Shown one piece after another: positions 9,389 to 17,459 of a stretch of DNA of 64,000 bases. Each line of letters opens with the position of its first letter. Position 1 is the first letter of the stretch. The stretch lies in the NCBI GenBank assembly GCA_963790065.1, contig CAWBNK010000004.1, forward strand, positions 62,001 to 126,000, written 5' to 3'. This stretch comes from Palsa-504 sp963790065 (GTDB lineage Bacteria > Actinomycetota > Actinomycetes > Streptosporangiales > Streptosporangiaceae). The translations under genes and the position numbers were made by a program. The notes beneath the pieces were generated by a model. That model saw only the letters and a program-made list of their open reading frames with translations, was not told the origin of the DNA and made no database searches.

Positions 9389-10641
9389 CCGCTGAGACCA
9401 GCGTGGACGCCGAGACCGCCAAGGCCGTCGAGGCGGCGGCCCGGGCTGCCCGGGACACGGTCGCCGACCTGGCCGTCGTCCCGGACGAGCGTCTGGACGG
9501 GGCGCTGCGGGCCATGGCCGACGGGCTGGGCCGCCGCGCCGCCGAGGTCCTGGCGGCCAACGAAGAGGACATGGCGGCCGGGCGGGCCGGCGGCCTGGCC
9601 GGCGCGCTGCTCGACCGGCTGCGCCTGGATCCGGCCCGGCTGGAGAACATGGCCAGCCAGCTGCGCGCGCTGGCCGGCGTGCCCGCCGAGCCGGCCAGCC
9701 GGACGATCAGGGAGCTGCCCGGCGGGCTGCTCCTGACCGAACGGCGCATCCCGGTCGGCGTGATCGGCGCCAACTTCGAGGCCCGGCCGAACGTCGTGGT
9801 CGACATCGCCTCCCAGTTCGTCAAGTCCCGCAACGCGGGCGTGCTGCGGACCGGCTCGGCCGCGATCCGTTCGGCCATTGCGCTGGCCGACGAGGTCATC
9901 GCGCCCGCGCTGGAGGTGGCCGGGCTCGACCCGGCCATGATCCAGCTGCTCCGGGTGCCCGGGCAGGACTCGGCCCGCGCGCTGGTCAGCCAGCCCGGCC
10001 TGATCCCGCTGGTCATCCTGCGCGGCAGCGGGGACAGCACCCGGGCGCTGGCCGCCGAGGGGGCCAGGCACGGGGTGCGGACCATGGCCCACGCCGACGG
10101 CGGGGCCGTGCTGTTCCTCGACGCGACGGCCGAGCTGGCGCTGGCCGAGCAGCTGATCGAGACCAGCCTGGACCGGCTCGGCGTCTGCAACCGGCTCAAC
10201 CTGCTGCTGGTGCACCCGTCGCGGTGGGACGCCTTCATGCCCCGGGTCAGCGCGCTGCTTGACCGGCTGGGCATCGCCGCGTCGCTGCCGCCGCACGCTC
10301 ACCCGCTCGGCCACGAGTGGGCCCTGGACGCCGGGCACGAGGCCACCGTGACCATCGCGCCCGCCGAAGGGCCGCGCGCCGCCGCCGCCATCGCCAACGC
10401 CGAGACCTCCGGCCTGGCCGCGGCCATCTGCGCCCAGGACCAGTCCGCCGCCGCCGAGTTCCTCGGCGCCTACGCCGGAACCGGGGCGTTCTGGAACGCC
10501 TCCACCCGGCTGCTGGACGGCTTCAAGCTGCTGTCGGTGCCGGAGACCGGGATCAACATCGACGCCGTGCCCGGCCCGCGCGGCCCCGTCACCTTCCGCG
10601 ACCTCTACCTACGCCAGTTCGTCGTCACCCCGGCGTCATGA
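9385..10641 (+). CDS. proA: Gamma-glutamyl phosphate reductase
   Basis: A 418-aa cytoplasmic enzyme for the second step of proline synthesis. It reduces L-glutamyl-5-phosphate with NADPH to glutamate-5-semialdehyde. Family marks include ANEEDMAAG near residue 55, PVGVIGANFEARPNV near 125 and the catalytic Cys region LGVCNRLNLLL near 270. The C-terminal ETGINIDAVPGPRGPVTF is also typical. The length is normal for ProA. It starts inside the stop of the MFS gene and is followed by a polyketide-cyclase-like gene after eight bases. proB is not in the window. Confidence 0.95.
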   Translation: MTAETSVDAETAKAVEAAARAARDTVADLAVVPDERLDGALRAMADGLGRRAAEVLAANEEDMAAGRAGGLAGALLDRLRLDPARLENMASQLRALAGVPAEPASRTIRELPGGLLLTERRIPVGVIGANFEARPNVVVDIASQFVKSRNAGVLRTGSAAIRSAIALADEVIAPALEVAGLDPAMIQLLRVPGQDSARALVSQPGLIPLVILRGSGDSTRALAAEGARHGVRTMAHADGGAVLFLDATAELALAEQLIETSLDRLGVCNRLNLLLVHPSRWDAFMPRVSALLDRLGIAASLPPHAHPLGHEWALDAGHEATVTIAPAEGPRAAAAIANAETSGLAAAICAQDQSAAAEFLGAYAGTGAFWNASTRLLDGFKLLSVPETGINIDAVPGPRGPVTFRDLYLRQFVVTPAS

Positions 10642-10648
10642 TGCTCCG

Positions 10649-11119
10649 ATGAACGGTTCCGTCACCGTGCACATGGCCGCCCCGGTCGAGACGGTCTGGG
10701 CCCTGGTCAGCGACGTCACCCGGGTCGGGGAGTTCAGCCCGGAGACGTTCGAGGCCGAGTGGCTGGACGGCGCCACCGGCCCGCAGGCCGGCGCCCGGTT
10801 CCGCGGTCACGTCCGCCGCAACGGCATCGGCCCGGTCTACTGGACCACCTGCACCGTGGTCACCGCCGACCCCGGCCGCGAGTTCGGCTTCGAAGTCAAC
10901 GGCCCCGGCGGCACCGTCGTCAACACCTGGCGCTACCAGCTCGAGCCCGACGCCGACGGCACCCGCGTGACCGAATCCTTCGTCCTGCCCGGCACCCCCG
11001 CCAACCGCGTGTACTGGCTGCTGGCCGGCTGGGCCCGTCTTCCCGCCAACCTGCGCGGCATGCGCACCACCCTGAACAAGATCAAAGCCCTCGCCGAGCG
11101 CGACGCCGCCTCCGGCTAG
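10649..11119 (+). CDS. SRPBCC (polyketide cyclase/START-like) protein
   Basis: A 156-aa protein that begins with the family pattern VTVHMAAPVETVWALVSDV and has the helix-grip layout of SRPBCC proteins, which form a hydrophobic ligand pocket. The pattern GRGHVRRNGIG near residue 50 is common in actinobacterial members. The function is not predictable; these proteins may bind lipids or act as co-chaperones. It follows proA closely and ends before a long palindrome at 11206. Confidence 0.8.
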   Translation: MNGSVTVHMAAPVETVWALVSDVTRVGEFSPETFEAEWLDGATGPQAGARFRGHVRRNGIGPVYWTTCTVVTADPGREFGFEVNGPGGTVVNTWRYQLEPDADGTRVTESFVLPGTPANRVYWLLAGWARLPANLRGMRTTLNKIKALAERDAASG

Positions 11120-11205
11120 CGCGACGCCGACCCAGCCTGACCTCCGCCCGTCTCAGTCCCAACCGTCACACCCGCCCCCGCGCTCCCGCCCGTTTCAAGA
11201 TCAAC

Positions 11206-11254
11206 TTATCGTGTGACGCTACCTCCGTCAGACGGCGGTAGCGTCACACGATAA
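11206..11254. terminator. 49-bp near-perfect palindrome between convergent genes
   Basis: Arms of 18 bp (11206-11223 and 11237-11254, starting TTATCGTGTGACGCTACC) pair perfectly. After one T/C mismatch they continue with 5 bp (CCGTC/GACGG) round a single A. The element lies between the convergent SRPBCC and SMR genes, so it would act as a bidirectional terminator. Its length and symmetry also fit a dispersed REP-like palindrome. No T-tract follows on either side. Confidence 0.7.
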
Positions 11255-11267
11255 TGGGGATTGCCGT

Positions 11268-11594
11268 TCAGGACTGGGTCACGCCGGACAGGTTGAGGCC
11301 GATGACGCCGGCCAGGACCAGGCCGATGGAGACCAGCTTGAGGGTGGACACGGCCTCGTCGAGGAAGATCATGCCCACGATGGCGGTCCCGGCCGCGCCG
11401 ATCCCGGTCCAGGCCGCGTAGGCCGGGCCGACCTCGAGCCTGCGTAGCGCGATGGTCAGCAGGCAGAAGCTCGTCAGCGCGCAGACGGCAAAGCTGAACG
11501 TCGGCCACAGCCGGGTCATCCCGTGGCTGAGCTTGAGCGACACCGCGAAGCCGGTCTCGAAGATGCCCGCGGCCACGATGATCAGCCACGCCAT
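11268..11594 (-). CDS. Small multidrug resistance (SMR) family exporter, SugE/Gdx-like
   Basis: A 108-aa protein with four membrane helices. The functional Glu of SMR transporters sits in TM1 (GIFETGFAVSLKLSHG, Glu near residue 13). The Lys-Leu-Ser after it and the absence of EmrE aromatic pairs favour the SugE/Gdx branch, whose characterised members export guanidinium. Substrate assignment is inference. No guanidine riboswitch was seen upstream. It lies directly downstream of the AMIN-like lipoprotein gene (18-nt gap) and may be cotranscribed with it and dedA. Confidence 0.85.
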   Translation of the reverse strand: MAWLIIVAAGIFETGFAVSLKLSHGMTRLWPTFSFAVCALTSFCLLTIALRRLEVGPAYAAWTGIGAAGTAIVGMIFLDEAVSTLKLVSIGLVLAGVIGLNLSGVTQS

Positions 11595-11612
11595 CGCATG
11601 GTCCTCCCTGGG

Positions 11613-12242
11613 TCAGGTCCGCACGTCGATGTACCAGCGGCCGGGCAGTTCGCCGACCCGGATGCTCGGCGCGCGGTCCAGGCCGATGGCCAGCGTGAGG
11701 ACGCCCTCGAAGTCACCGACCAGGGCGTAGCCCCGCAGCACCGGGTAGCCGAGCGACTGCGGGAACCTGACGATGGTCGGGGCGCCGCTCTCGGCGTGCC
11801 CCTGGGCCGGGCGCAACGTGATCAGCAGGTAGCTATGGCCGGGCAGCGTGACCGGCTTCCCGGACGGATCGGCGGTGACCTGGGTGACCTGCCTGACGGT
11901 GTAGCTGGGCATCGCCCCGGTGAGGTCGAGCGCGAGGCGGTCGTAACCGCATTCGGGGTGGGCCGCCGTCCGGACCGCGGTGACGACGGAAACGCTCGAG
12001 GTAGGCACCGGCCGGGTGACCGTCAGCGGGGCGGACCGCCACTGGCCGTGGTCGCAGGCGGCTGTTTCGTCTGGATCTGCTGTCTGGGCTGGTACCGCAG
12101 GCGAGGCCGGCGTAGCTGACGGGGCGCTCGTACCGGCCGTCGGCTGGCCCGCCGGGGCGCTAGCCGAGCAGGACACGACGGCGCCCAGGACGAGGACGGC
12201 GGCGGCGCCGCGGATGAGCAACGGCCCCAGGCTCCGCGTCAT
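11613..12242 (-). CDS. Lipoprotein with AMIN-like domain
   Basis: A 209-aa exported lipoprotein with a lipobox near residue 25 (GAVVSCSAS). A Ser/Thr/Pro-rich spacer leads into a beta-rich domain (residues of about 75-209) with the pattern HPECGYDRLALDLTGAMPSY and VRQVTQV, seen in actinobacterial AMIN-like domain proteins. Such domains are thought to bind peptidoglycan or related glycans. It would sit on the outer face of the membrane. It starts only eight bases after the dedA stop, in the same direction. Confidence 0.7.
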   Translation of the reverse strand: MTRSLGPLLIRGAAAVLVLGAVVSCSASAPAGQPTAGTSAPSATPASPAVPAQTADPDETAACDHGQWRSAPLTVTRPVPTSSVSVVTAVRTAAHPECGYDRLALDLTGAMPSYTVRQVTQVTADPSGKPVTLPGHSYLLITLRPAQGHAESGAPTIVRFPQSLGYPVLRGYALVGDFEGVLTLAIGLDRAPSIRVGELPGRWYIDVRT

Positions 12243-12249
12243 GATTGCC

Positions 12250-12903
12250 TCATGACCATGACGGTTCCCTGACCGTTTCGGCCGGCCGGTCCGGCGGGCG
12301 GACCATCCGCCTGGCCTTCCTCCGCAGCAGCACCGAGATCGTCAGGCCGACCGCCATGGCCGCGCCGAGCCCCACCCAGGACAGCCAGGACAGCCACTGT
12401 TCCGCGGCCCCGCCCAGGAACCAGATCAGGTAGGTGATGCCGGTCGCCCAGGCGATCCCGCCGCAGGCGTTGGCCACCAGGAACTTGCCGTACGGCATCC
12501 GCAGCGATCCGGCCAGCGGCCCGGCGAAGATCCGCAGCACCGCCACGAACCGGCCGAAGAACACCGCCCACACGCCGTGGCGGATGAAGACCCGTTCCGC
12601 GAAGGCCACGTGTCCCGGCCCGAAGTGCCGGGGGAACCTCAGGCCGAGCCAGGCGAACAGCCGGCCGCCGAAGCGCCGGCCGATGACAAAGCCGATCGAG
12701 TCACCCGCGATCGCCCCGGCGCTGCCGCAGGCCGCGATCCAGGCCGGCGAGACGCCCAGCTTGTGCTGAGCGCCCAGCAGCGCCGCCGAGACCAGCATGA
12801 TCTCACCCGGGACGGGGATCCCCAGGCTCTCGGTCAGGAGCATCAGCCCCACGACCAGGTAGACCGCGAGCGGCGGTATGGCCTGCAGCAGGTGATCGGC
12901 CAA
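12250..12903 (-). CDS. DedA/SNARE-associated membrane protein
   Basis: A 217-aa protein with the DedA pattern: LLTESLGIPVPGEIMLV near residue 22, GDSIGFVIGRRFG near residue 68 and FGRFVAVLRIFAGPLAGSLRM near residue 115, with re-entrant segments and a C-terminal membrane helix. The last of these contains the basic residues needed in characterised DedA proteins, which flip undecaprenyl phosphate or phospholipids. The length is typical. It is the first gene of the dedA - lipoprotein - SMR run. Confidence 0.88.
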   Translation of the reverse strand: MADHLLQAIPPLAVYLVVGLMLLTESLGIPVPGEIMLVSAALLGAQHKLGVSPAWIAACGSAGAIAGDSIGFVIGRRFGGRLFAWLGLRFPRHFGPGHVAFAERVFIRHGVWAVFFGRFVAVLRIFAGPLAGSLRMPYGKFLVANACGGIAWATGITYLIWFLGGAAEQWLSWLSWVGLGAAMAVGLTISVLLRRKARRMVRPPDRPAETVREPSWS

Positions 12904-13140
12904 TCAGCCTCCTCCCGGCAGCATGTCACCCAGGCCTTCCAGGACACCAGACGCGCATCAAGGCCGGGTGTAGCCGCCGTGCAGGTCAGGTGGATGAAGC
13001 GGCCCCCGGTGGCCTCGCGGTCAAGGTCCGATTGCTGACGATATACACTCTGGCGCGGGACCTGGATTCTGTCCGGGCCCGTCCCGGAACCCCGCAGGGT
13101 CCCGCCCCACCCCCCCAGCGGGGCCCTGCGGCCGGGATCA

Positions 13141-13935
13141 TCAGCCCAGCAGCGCGGCCGGGCCCGGGTGCTCGACGCGGTGGTTGACCAGGTCCAGGTG
13201 CCGCAGGGTGAAGCCGCGCAGCGCGCGGAGCTGGCGCCGGCTGAGCCGGTCGCAGATCCAGTCCCAGTGCAGGGACACCCAGTCGCCCGGGGCGATCTCG
13301 CGGGCGATGCTCGCGCCGTCCAGGGTCAGCCGGGCCATCTCCGGGGCGGGCTCGCCCAGGCTCAGCAGCCGTCCGTCCCACCGCAGCGGCCGGCACTCGA
13401 CGGCGGCCTGGTCGCCGTGGACGGCGGTCACCCGGCCCCACCGGATCCGGCACCGGTCCAGGACCATCAGCGCATGGGAGGCCTTGCGGTCGTCGCCGAG
13501 CAGGCCGGTCCACGGGTACACGCAGAACACCGCGAAGCTGTGGTGCGGCACCCCGCCGGCCAGCACGCCCTCGGCCAGGAACGGGAACTTGCCGCCGATC
13601 CGGGCCCGGAACCGCTCCTGCATCGACTCGCCGATGTCGGTGACCGGGATCTTGTCCAGCAGGTCGTTGCCCACCCAGTAGGCCTCCACCACCCGGCGGT
13701 CCAGCGGGTCGCCGATCCCGCAGCCGTGCGCGATCAGCTCCAGGTACGGCCAGGCGCCGGCGAACGCCTGGGCCAGCTGGATCAGGCCGCGGTCCACCAC
13801 GCCGGCCACCGCGTACTCGCGGAAGGCGGCGAAGTCAGACGGCCCGCAGTAACCCAGGGCGTTCGGCGGGTAGGCGTACCTGACGAACATCAGCGGGCCG
13901 CCGGTGCCCGGCACGGGCGGCGCCGCGGTCACCAC
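13141..13935 (-). CDS. DUF6390-like protein of the Hhy hydrogenase cluster
   Basis: A 264-aa soluble protein beginning with a Pro/Gly leader, then FVRYAYPPNALGYCGPSDF and IAHGCGIGDPLDRRVVEAYW. I match it to the conserved DUF6390 family, which accompanies actinobacterial group 1h hydrogenases. Its function is not known. The C-terminal part (WISLHWDWICDRL-type sequence) is rich in Trp and conserved Asp/His. It is the last gene of the minus-strand operon, 15 bases after hypA. The ATG at 13935 could be replaced by one at the MFVRYAY position. Confidence 0.7.
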   Translation of the reverse strand: MVTAAPPVPGTGGPLMFVRYAYPPNALGYCGPSDFAAFREYAVAGVVDRGLIQLAQAFAGAWPYLELIAHGCGIGDPLDRRVVEAYWVGNDLLDKIPVTDIGESMQERFRARIGGKFPFLAEGVLAGGVPHHSFAVFCVYPWTGLLGDDRKASHALMVLDRCRIRWGRVTAVHGDQAAVECRPLRWDGRLLSLGEPAPEMARLTLDGASIAREIAPGDWVSLHWDWICDRLSRRQLRALRGFTLRHLDLVNHRVEHPGPAALLG

Positions 13936-13949
13936 GTCCCCTTCCCCTA

Positions 13950-14306
13950 TCAGCCCCCGGCCTGGGTCGGGACCGGCTCGTACCTGATCGACTCCAGGAC
14001 CATCTCGTCGCCGCCGCTGATGTCGACGTCAGTTCCGCCGCAGCGCGGGCAGGTGGCCAGCAGGTCGGTGGTGTCACCGCTGAACGAGCAATCCGGGCAG
14101 GTGAGGGTGGCCGGCACCGTGACGAGCTGGACGGCGGCGCCGGCCGCCTCGGTGCCTTCGGCCACGAAGCCGAAGGCCTGGGAAAGGGATTCCTGGTCCA
14201 CGGCATGCCGGACCCCGAACCTCACCTTGACCTCGGCTACCTTCCGGCCCTCGGCGCGCTGGCGTACCGCATCAAGCACGCCTTCACACAAGCCGTATTC
14301 GTGCAT
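13950..14306 (-). CDS. hypA: Hydrogenase nickel-insertion protein HypA
   Basis: A 118-aa metallochaperone that delivers Ni to the large subunit. It has the invariant N-terminal MHEYGL (Met-His Ni site, with Tyr-Gly rather than the usual glutamate context) and a C-terminal zinc site with two Cys pairs, CPDC and CPRC, near residues 70 and 86. The length fits the family. It is encoded at the 3' end of the hydrogenase operon, while hypB, C, D, E and F are not in this window. Confidence 0.93.
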   Translation of the reverse strand: MHEYGLCEGVLDAVRQRAEGRKVAEVKVRFGVRHAVDQESLSQAFGFVAEGTEAAGAAVQLVTVPATLTCPDCSFSGDTTDLLATCPRCGGTDVDISGGDEMVLESIRYEPVPTQAGG

Positions 14307-14324
14307 GCCGCTCCCTGTTCGTCC

Positions 14325-14594
14325 TCACGCCGCGCGGCGGGACCGCCGCTCGATGAGCTCGTCCATGACGCTGCCGATGAGCGCCGTCCGGCCGCCGCCG
14401 GACTTGCCGCCGCCCATGCGCTCCATGGCCGGTCCGGCCACCGTCTCGAAGGCGGATATGGCCTCGCTCAGCATCCGCCGGGTTTCCGGCGAGGCCATGA
14501 TGGCCTGCACCGAATCGATCGCCTCCTGCAGTCCCTTACGCCCCTGGCGCGTGCCCACCCAGTAGCCGACCGCAAAACCGAGTACTACTTCCAC
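14325..14594 (-). CDS. Small membrane-anchored protein of the hydrogenase operon
   Basis: About 89 aa, starting at the GTG at 14594 (a GTG at 14603 is possible but sits on top of the AGGAAGGA ribosome site). One N-terminal hydrophobic segment (VVLGFAVGYWVGTRQG) resembles the YtxH-type anchor, followed by an amphipathic helical part and a Gly-rich linker. It may anchor the soluble hydrogenase or an accessory factor to the membrane. That is inference from context. Confidence 0.65.
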   Translation of the reverse strand: MEVVLGFAVGYWVGTRQGRKGLQEAIDSVQAIMASPETRRMLSEAISAFETVAGPAMERMGGGKSGGGRTALIGSVMDELIERRSRRAA

Positions 14595-14624
14595 GCCGCT
14601 CACTTCCTTCCTGGCGTTCGCGGC

Positions 14625-14729
14625 TTACATCTCACGTAGTTCGAGGTACCGCTTGATGTCAGGCAGTGAATCGATCACCATCGCCAGCACGGCGGCGATG
14701 AACACCGCCTTGATCAGCCTGCTCAGCAT
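14625..14729 (-). CDS. DUF6893-like 34-aa membrane microprotein
   Basis: A very short gene starting at the ATG at 14729, 9 bases after a strong GGAAGGAGG ribosome site, and ending at TAA 14625-14627. The product is MLSRLIKAVFIAAVLAMVID followed by SLPDIKRYLELREM: one transmembrane helix and a conserved charged tail. This is the DUF6893 pattern found in actinobacterial Hhy operons. Its start lies inside the 3' part of the preceding protease frame, which suggests coupled translation. Confidence 0.75.
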   Translation of the reverse strand: MLSRLIKAVFIAAVLAMVIDSLPDIKRYLELREM

Positions 14730-15312
14730 GCCGAGCACCTCCTTCCCGGATCTCCTCGTTGCGGTTTCGGGTTAAATCCGCCATGCACTCCTGCTCGTCT
14801 GCTTCCTGCTCGCTGACCTGATTCCCGGCCGGGGCGGCCGGGCCGGCCACCTCGGCGAGGATGTCTTCCACGGCCCGCGCCGCGTGCGGCAGCGCGGCCT
14901 GCACCGCCTCGGTCAGGCCCATGCCCGGCTCGACGTCGGCCGGCTCGCAGGCCACCACGATGTTCCGTCCGGGGTGGCCGCCCAGTGAGGCCAGCAGCCC
15001 GAAGATGGCGTCCGGGGTCAGGCTGTGCGCGTCGATGACCGGCTGGGGCATTTCCTCGGGGCTGGGCAGTTCCACCTCCAGGACCGTCACCGTGCCCGGT
15101 ACCTCGCCCCGCGGCGCCGCGTCGATCAGCACGAACAGGTCGTACCCGTCGAGCAGCTCGTAGACCAGGTGGACGCCGCGGATGCCGAAGTCCTTGATCA
15201 GCACGCCCGGCTGCGGCGGCCGGCCGGCCATCAGCCGGACGACCTCGACGCCGAAGGCGTCGTCGCGCAGGAACACGTTGCCCACGCCCGCCACCAGCGT
15301 CCGCCCGTTCAT
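14659..15312 (-). CDS. Hydrogenase maturation endopeptidase (HyaD/HybD family)
   Basis: A 217-aa protease from the ATG at 15312, which overlaps the stop of the preceding gene (ATGA). It removes the C-terminal tail of the large subunit after Ni insertion. Typical motifs are LVAGVGNVFLRDDAFGVEVV (Asp/Glu Ni ligand), VLIDAAPRGEVPG and DAHSLTPDA (His ligand). The catalytic fold ends near residue 160. The last ~45 residues are basic, low in homology, and overlap the DUF6893-like gene in another frame, so the annotated C-terminus may be extended by a lost stop. Confidence 0.88.
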   Translation of the reverse strand: MNGRTLVAGVGNVFLRDDAFGVEVVRLMAGRPPQPGVLIKDFGIRGVHLVYELLDGYDLFVLIDAAPRGEVPGTVTVLEVELPSPEEMPQPVIDAHSLTPDAIFGLLASLGGHPGRNIVVACEPADVEPGMGLTEAVQAALPHAARAVEDILAEVAGPAAPAGNQVSEQEADEQECMADLTRNRNEEIREGGARHAEQADQGGVHRRRAGDGDRFTA

Positions 15313-16715
15313 TCCGGTCCCCCCGCCTGGCACGGCTCCACCTCGTCTGGCATGAAGTACAAGAACCGGCCGTGCGCGATCCGCAGGTCCTGGTCCGGGT
15401 CGTCGACCAGCGCCACGGCCAGGTACGGCTGGTCATCGACGTCGAGCAGCACGGCCTGGACTTCCGCGGTCCGCCCGATCAGGAACATGTCCTGGGCGTC
15501 GGAGCGGCGGGCGCCGGGCCGCAGCCGGACCAGGCTGCCCCGGGCCACCGGCTGGCCGGCGATGAGCACCGAGTCGGTGTCGGGCGACACCGACGCGTCG
15601 GCTTCCGGGTCCCACCAGGGCACCGACGGGTCATAGTCGGTCGGCCGAGGGGCGAACGGCTCGGCGCCGGGGCTGAAGGCGTCCATGCCGAAGGCGTCCG
15701 GTTCGGCCGGGGCGGAGGCAACCGGACGTAGCGACCGGATGGTGCCGTGCAGCCGCTCCATGGTCTGCGCGTCCATCGACTCGACCCGGTCGATCAGCGC
15801 GGCCGCCCGCGGGTCGGTGGCCCGGGCCTCGGTCTTCTCCGCGTCGGACAGCGCGAGCGTGCGCAGGGTGAGGATCTCGTCGATCTCGGTGCCGTCATAC
15901 AGCTCGCCCGGGCTTTCCGGGGCCAGCTCCGGGTGGTCGTACAGGATGATCGGCGCGGCCAGCATCACCTGCCGGCCGTCGCCCGGCTCGGCCAGTACCG
16001 GCCAGCTGCCGGTGTTCTGGCACTCGGCCACGGCCGGCTTGGCCCACTCCGGCGGATCGGTCATCGAGATGAACTGCCCGCCGGACGCGCTCATGATCAC
16101 GTGCGCCGCGACCAGCGCGGTGGGCAGCGCGTCCTCCCGCACCGCCGGCACCGGGTCGTCCTTGGTCCGGTTCTCCACCCGGACCTGGAGGCGGATCGCC
16201 CCCCACGGGCCAGGCACCGGGCTGGCCTGCACCGACACCGCCCCCTCGAGCGGCTGGCGGCGGCGGACGGCCACCCGGCCGGCTTCCTGGCCGGTCAGCG
16301 GCTCGCAGTCCTCGCCGCCGGAGACGGCGAACTCCCTGACGGAGCCCGCGCCGAGCAGTTCGGCCGGGCCGACGGTGAACTCGATCTCCTGTTCCACCGC
16401 CTCGTCCCAGGCCCCGGCGGCCGGGCCCGGGGCCAGCCCCTCAGCGTCCTCGGTGCTGCGCCGCTGGACGTGCAGGAACCGCAGGATGATCTGCAGCCCG
16501 GGCTGCCCGGTGTGCTCGAGCACGCACTCGGCCTGGGTGAAGCTGCTTTCCGAGGGATCGGCGGCCGCGTACCCGGGCCCCATGACCACGCCGAACTGCC
16601 ACCGGCTGCGGTTCTTCTGGGCTGAGGCGCGGTACGGGTACAGGATGTAGCCCTCGTAAAGGACGGCGTCCGCGACGCGGCGCACAGCGTCGAGGCTCAC
16701 GCCAGGGTCACTCAT
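15309..16715 (-). CDS. Conserved protein of the Hhy hydrogenase cluster, 468 aa
   Basis: A 468-aa soluble protein from the ATG at 16715, which overlaps the stop of the DUF6084 gene by ATGA. The N-terminal half (residues 1-330) starts VRRVADAVLYEGYILYPYRA and has beta-rich stretches. The C-terminal 70 residues (DSVLIAGQPVARGSLVRL) resemble a small SH3-like barrel. This gene is conserved in actinobacterial group 1h operons, but the role is unknown; maturation or an assembly scaffold is possible. A longer frame to 17246 exists upstream but overlaps the DUF6084 gene. Confidence 0.75.
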   Translation of the reverse strand: MSDPGVSLDAVRRVADAVLYEGYILYPYRASAQKNRSRWQFGVVMGPGYAAADPSESSFTQAECVLEHTGQPGLQIILRFLHVQRRSTEDAEGLAPGPAAGAWDEAVEQEIEFTVGPAELLGAGSVREFAVSGGEDCEPLTGQEAGRVAVRRRQPLEGAVSVQASPVPGPWGAIRLQVRVENRTKDDPVPAVREDALPTALVAAHVIMSASGGQFISMTDPPEWAKPAVAECQNTGSWPVLAEPGDGRQVMLAAPIILYDHPELAPESPGELYDGTEIDEILTLRTLALSDAEKTEARATDPRAAALIDRVESMDAQTMERLHGTIRSLRPVASAPAEPDAFGMDAFSPGAEPFAPRPTDYDPSVPWWDPEADASVSPDTDSVLIAGQPVARGSLVRLRPGARRSDAQDMFLIGRTAEVQAVLLDVDDQPYLAVALVDDPDQDLRIAHGRFLYFMPDEVEPCQAGGPE

Positions 16716-17458
16716 GGCTGCCTCGCCTGCGCCGGGCCGTCCGGGTCGGCCGCGTCCGGAGCCGCCGGAGCCGCTGAAGCCGCCGGAGCCCCTGAAGTCC
16801 CCGGAGTCCCCGGAGCCGCGTCGTCGGCCGGCGCGGCCTGGGCCAGCAGGGCGGCCAGGGTGGCGTCCCAGGTCGGCAGCGCGTGGGAGGCCTTGTACGC
16901 GGACAGCGCGTCCAGGGTCACGTTGCTGCACGGCAGCCAGGAACGGCCCGGGAAGTGCGCGTCCACCAGGTCGTGCCAGACGCTGACCGGCATCCGGTAG
17001 GTGGCCTCGGCGCTCCACGGCACCAGCTCGACCGAGAAGCCCTCGCCGGTGGCCACGAAGACGGTACCGCTGAACAGCAGCAGCAGCGGGACCGTGCCGT
17101 CGTCCAGGCCCTGCAGGTACCGGGCCGAGGCCACCTCCAGGTCGTAGGTGACCGGCACCGGCACGTCGACCTCGGTCACCGCGGTGAAGGTCGGGACCAT
17201 GACGGTGACGTTGGCCAGCTGGATCGGCTTGACCGTCTCGGCCCACCGGGACGGGTCGCCGAACAGGTCGTGCAGCCGCTGCGCCTCGGCCGCGGAGTAG
17301 CGGCGGCGGTGCGGCTCGACCCGGATCTGGCAGCGCAGCGCGATGGCGTGGATCCGCGCCCCGGACCGTTCGGTAATGGTCAGCGAGAACGTCAGCGTGG
17401 GGGTGGCGGCGTACCGTTCCGAGGCCGCGCCGGTACAGCCGAAGATGAGGTCTGCCAT
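16712..17458 (-). CDS. DUF6084 family protein
   Basis: A 248-aa soluble protein of a family found with actinobacterial hydrogenases. It begins MADLIFGCTGAASERY and continues with a beta-rich core (LTFSLTITERSGARIHAIAL, LRCQIRVEP) and the conserved region WLPCSNVTLDALSAYK. The last 35 residues are an Ala/Pro-rich tail. The function is not known. It starts one base after the DUF5947 gene stop and overlaps the next gene by four bases, so it is tightly coupled in the operon. Confidence 0.78.
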   Translation of the reverse strand: MADLIFGCTGAASERYAATPTLTFSLTITERSGARIHAIALRCQIRVEPHRRRYSAAEAQRLHDLFGDPSRWAETVKPIQLANVTVMVPTFTAVTEVDVPVPVTYDLEVASARYLQGLDDGTVPLLLLFSGTVFVATGEGFSVELVPWSAEATYRMPVSVWHDLVDAHFPGRSWLPCSNVTLDALSAYKASHALPTWDATLAALLAQAAPADDAAPGTPGTSGAPAASAAPAAPDAADPDGPAQARQP

Positions 17459-17459
17459 G

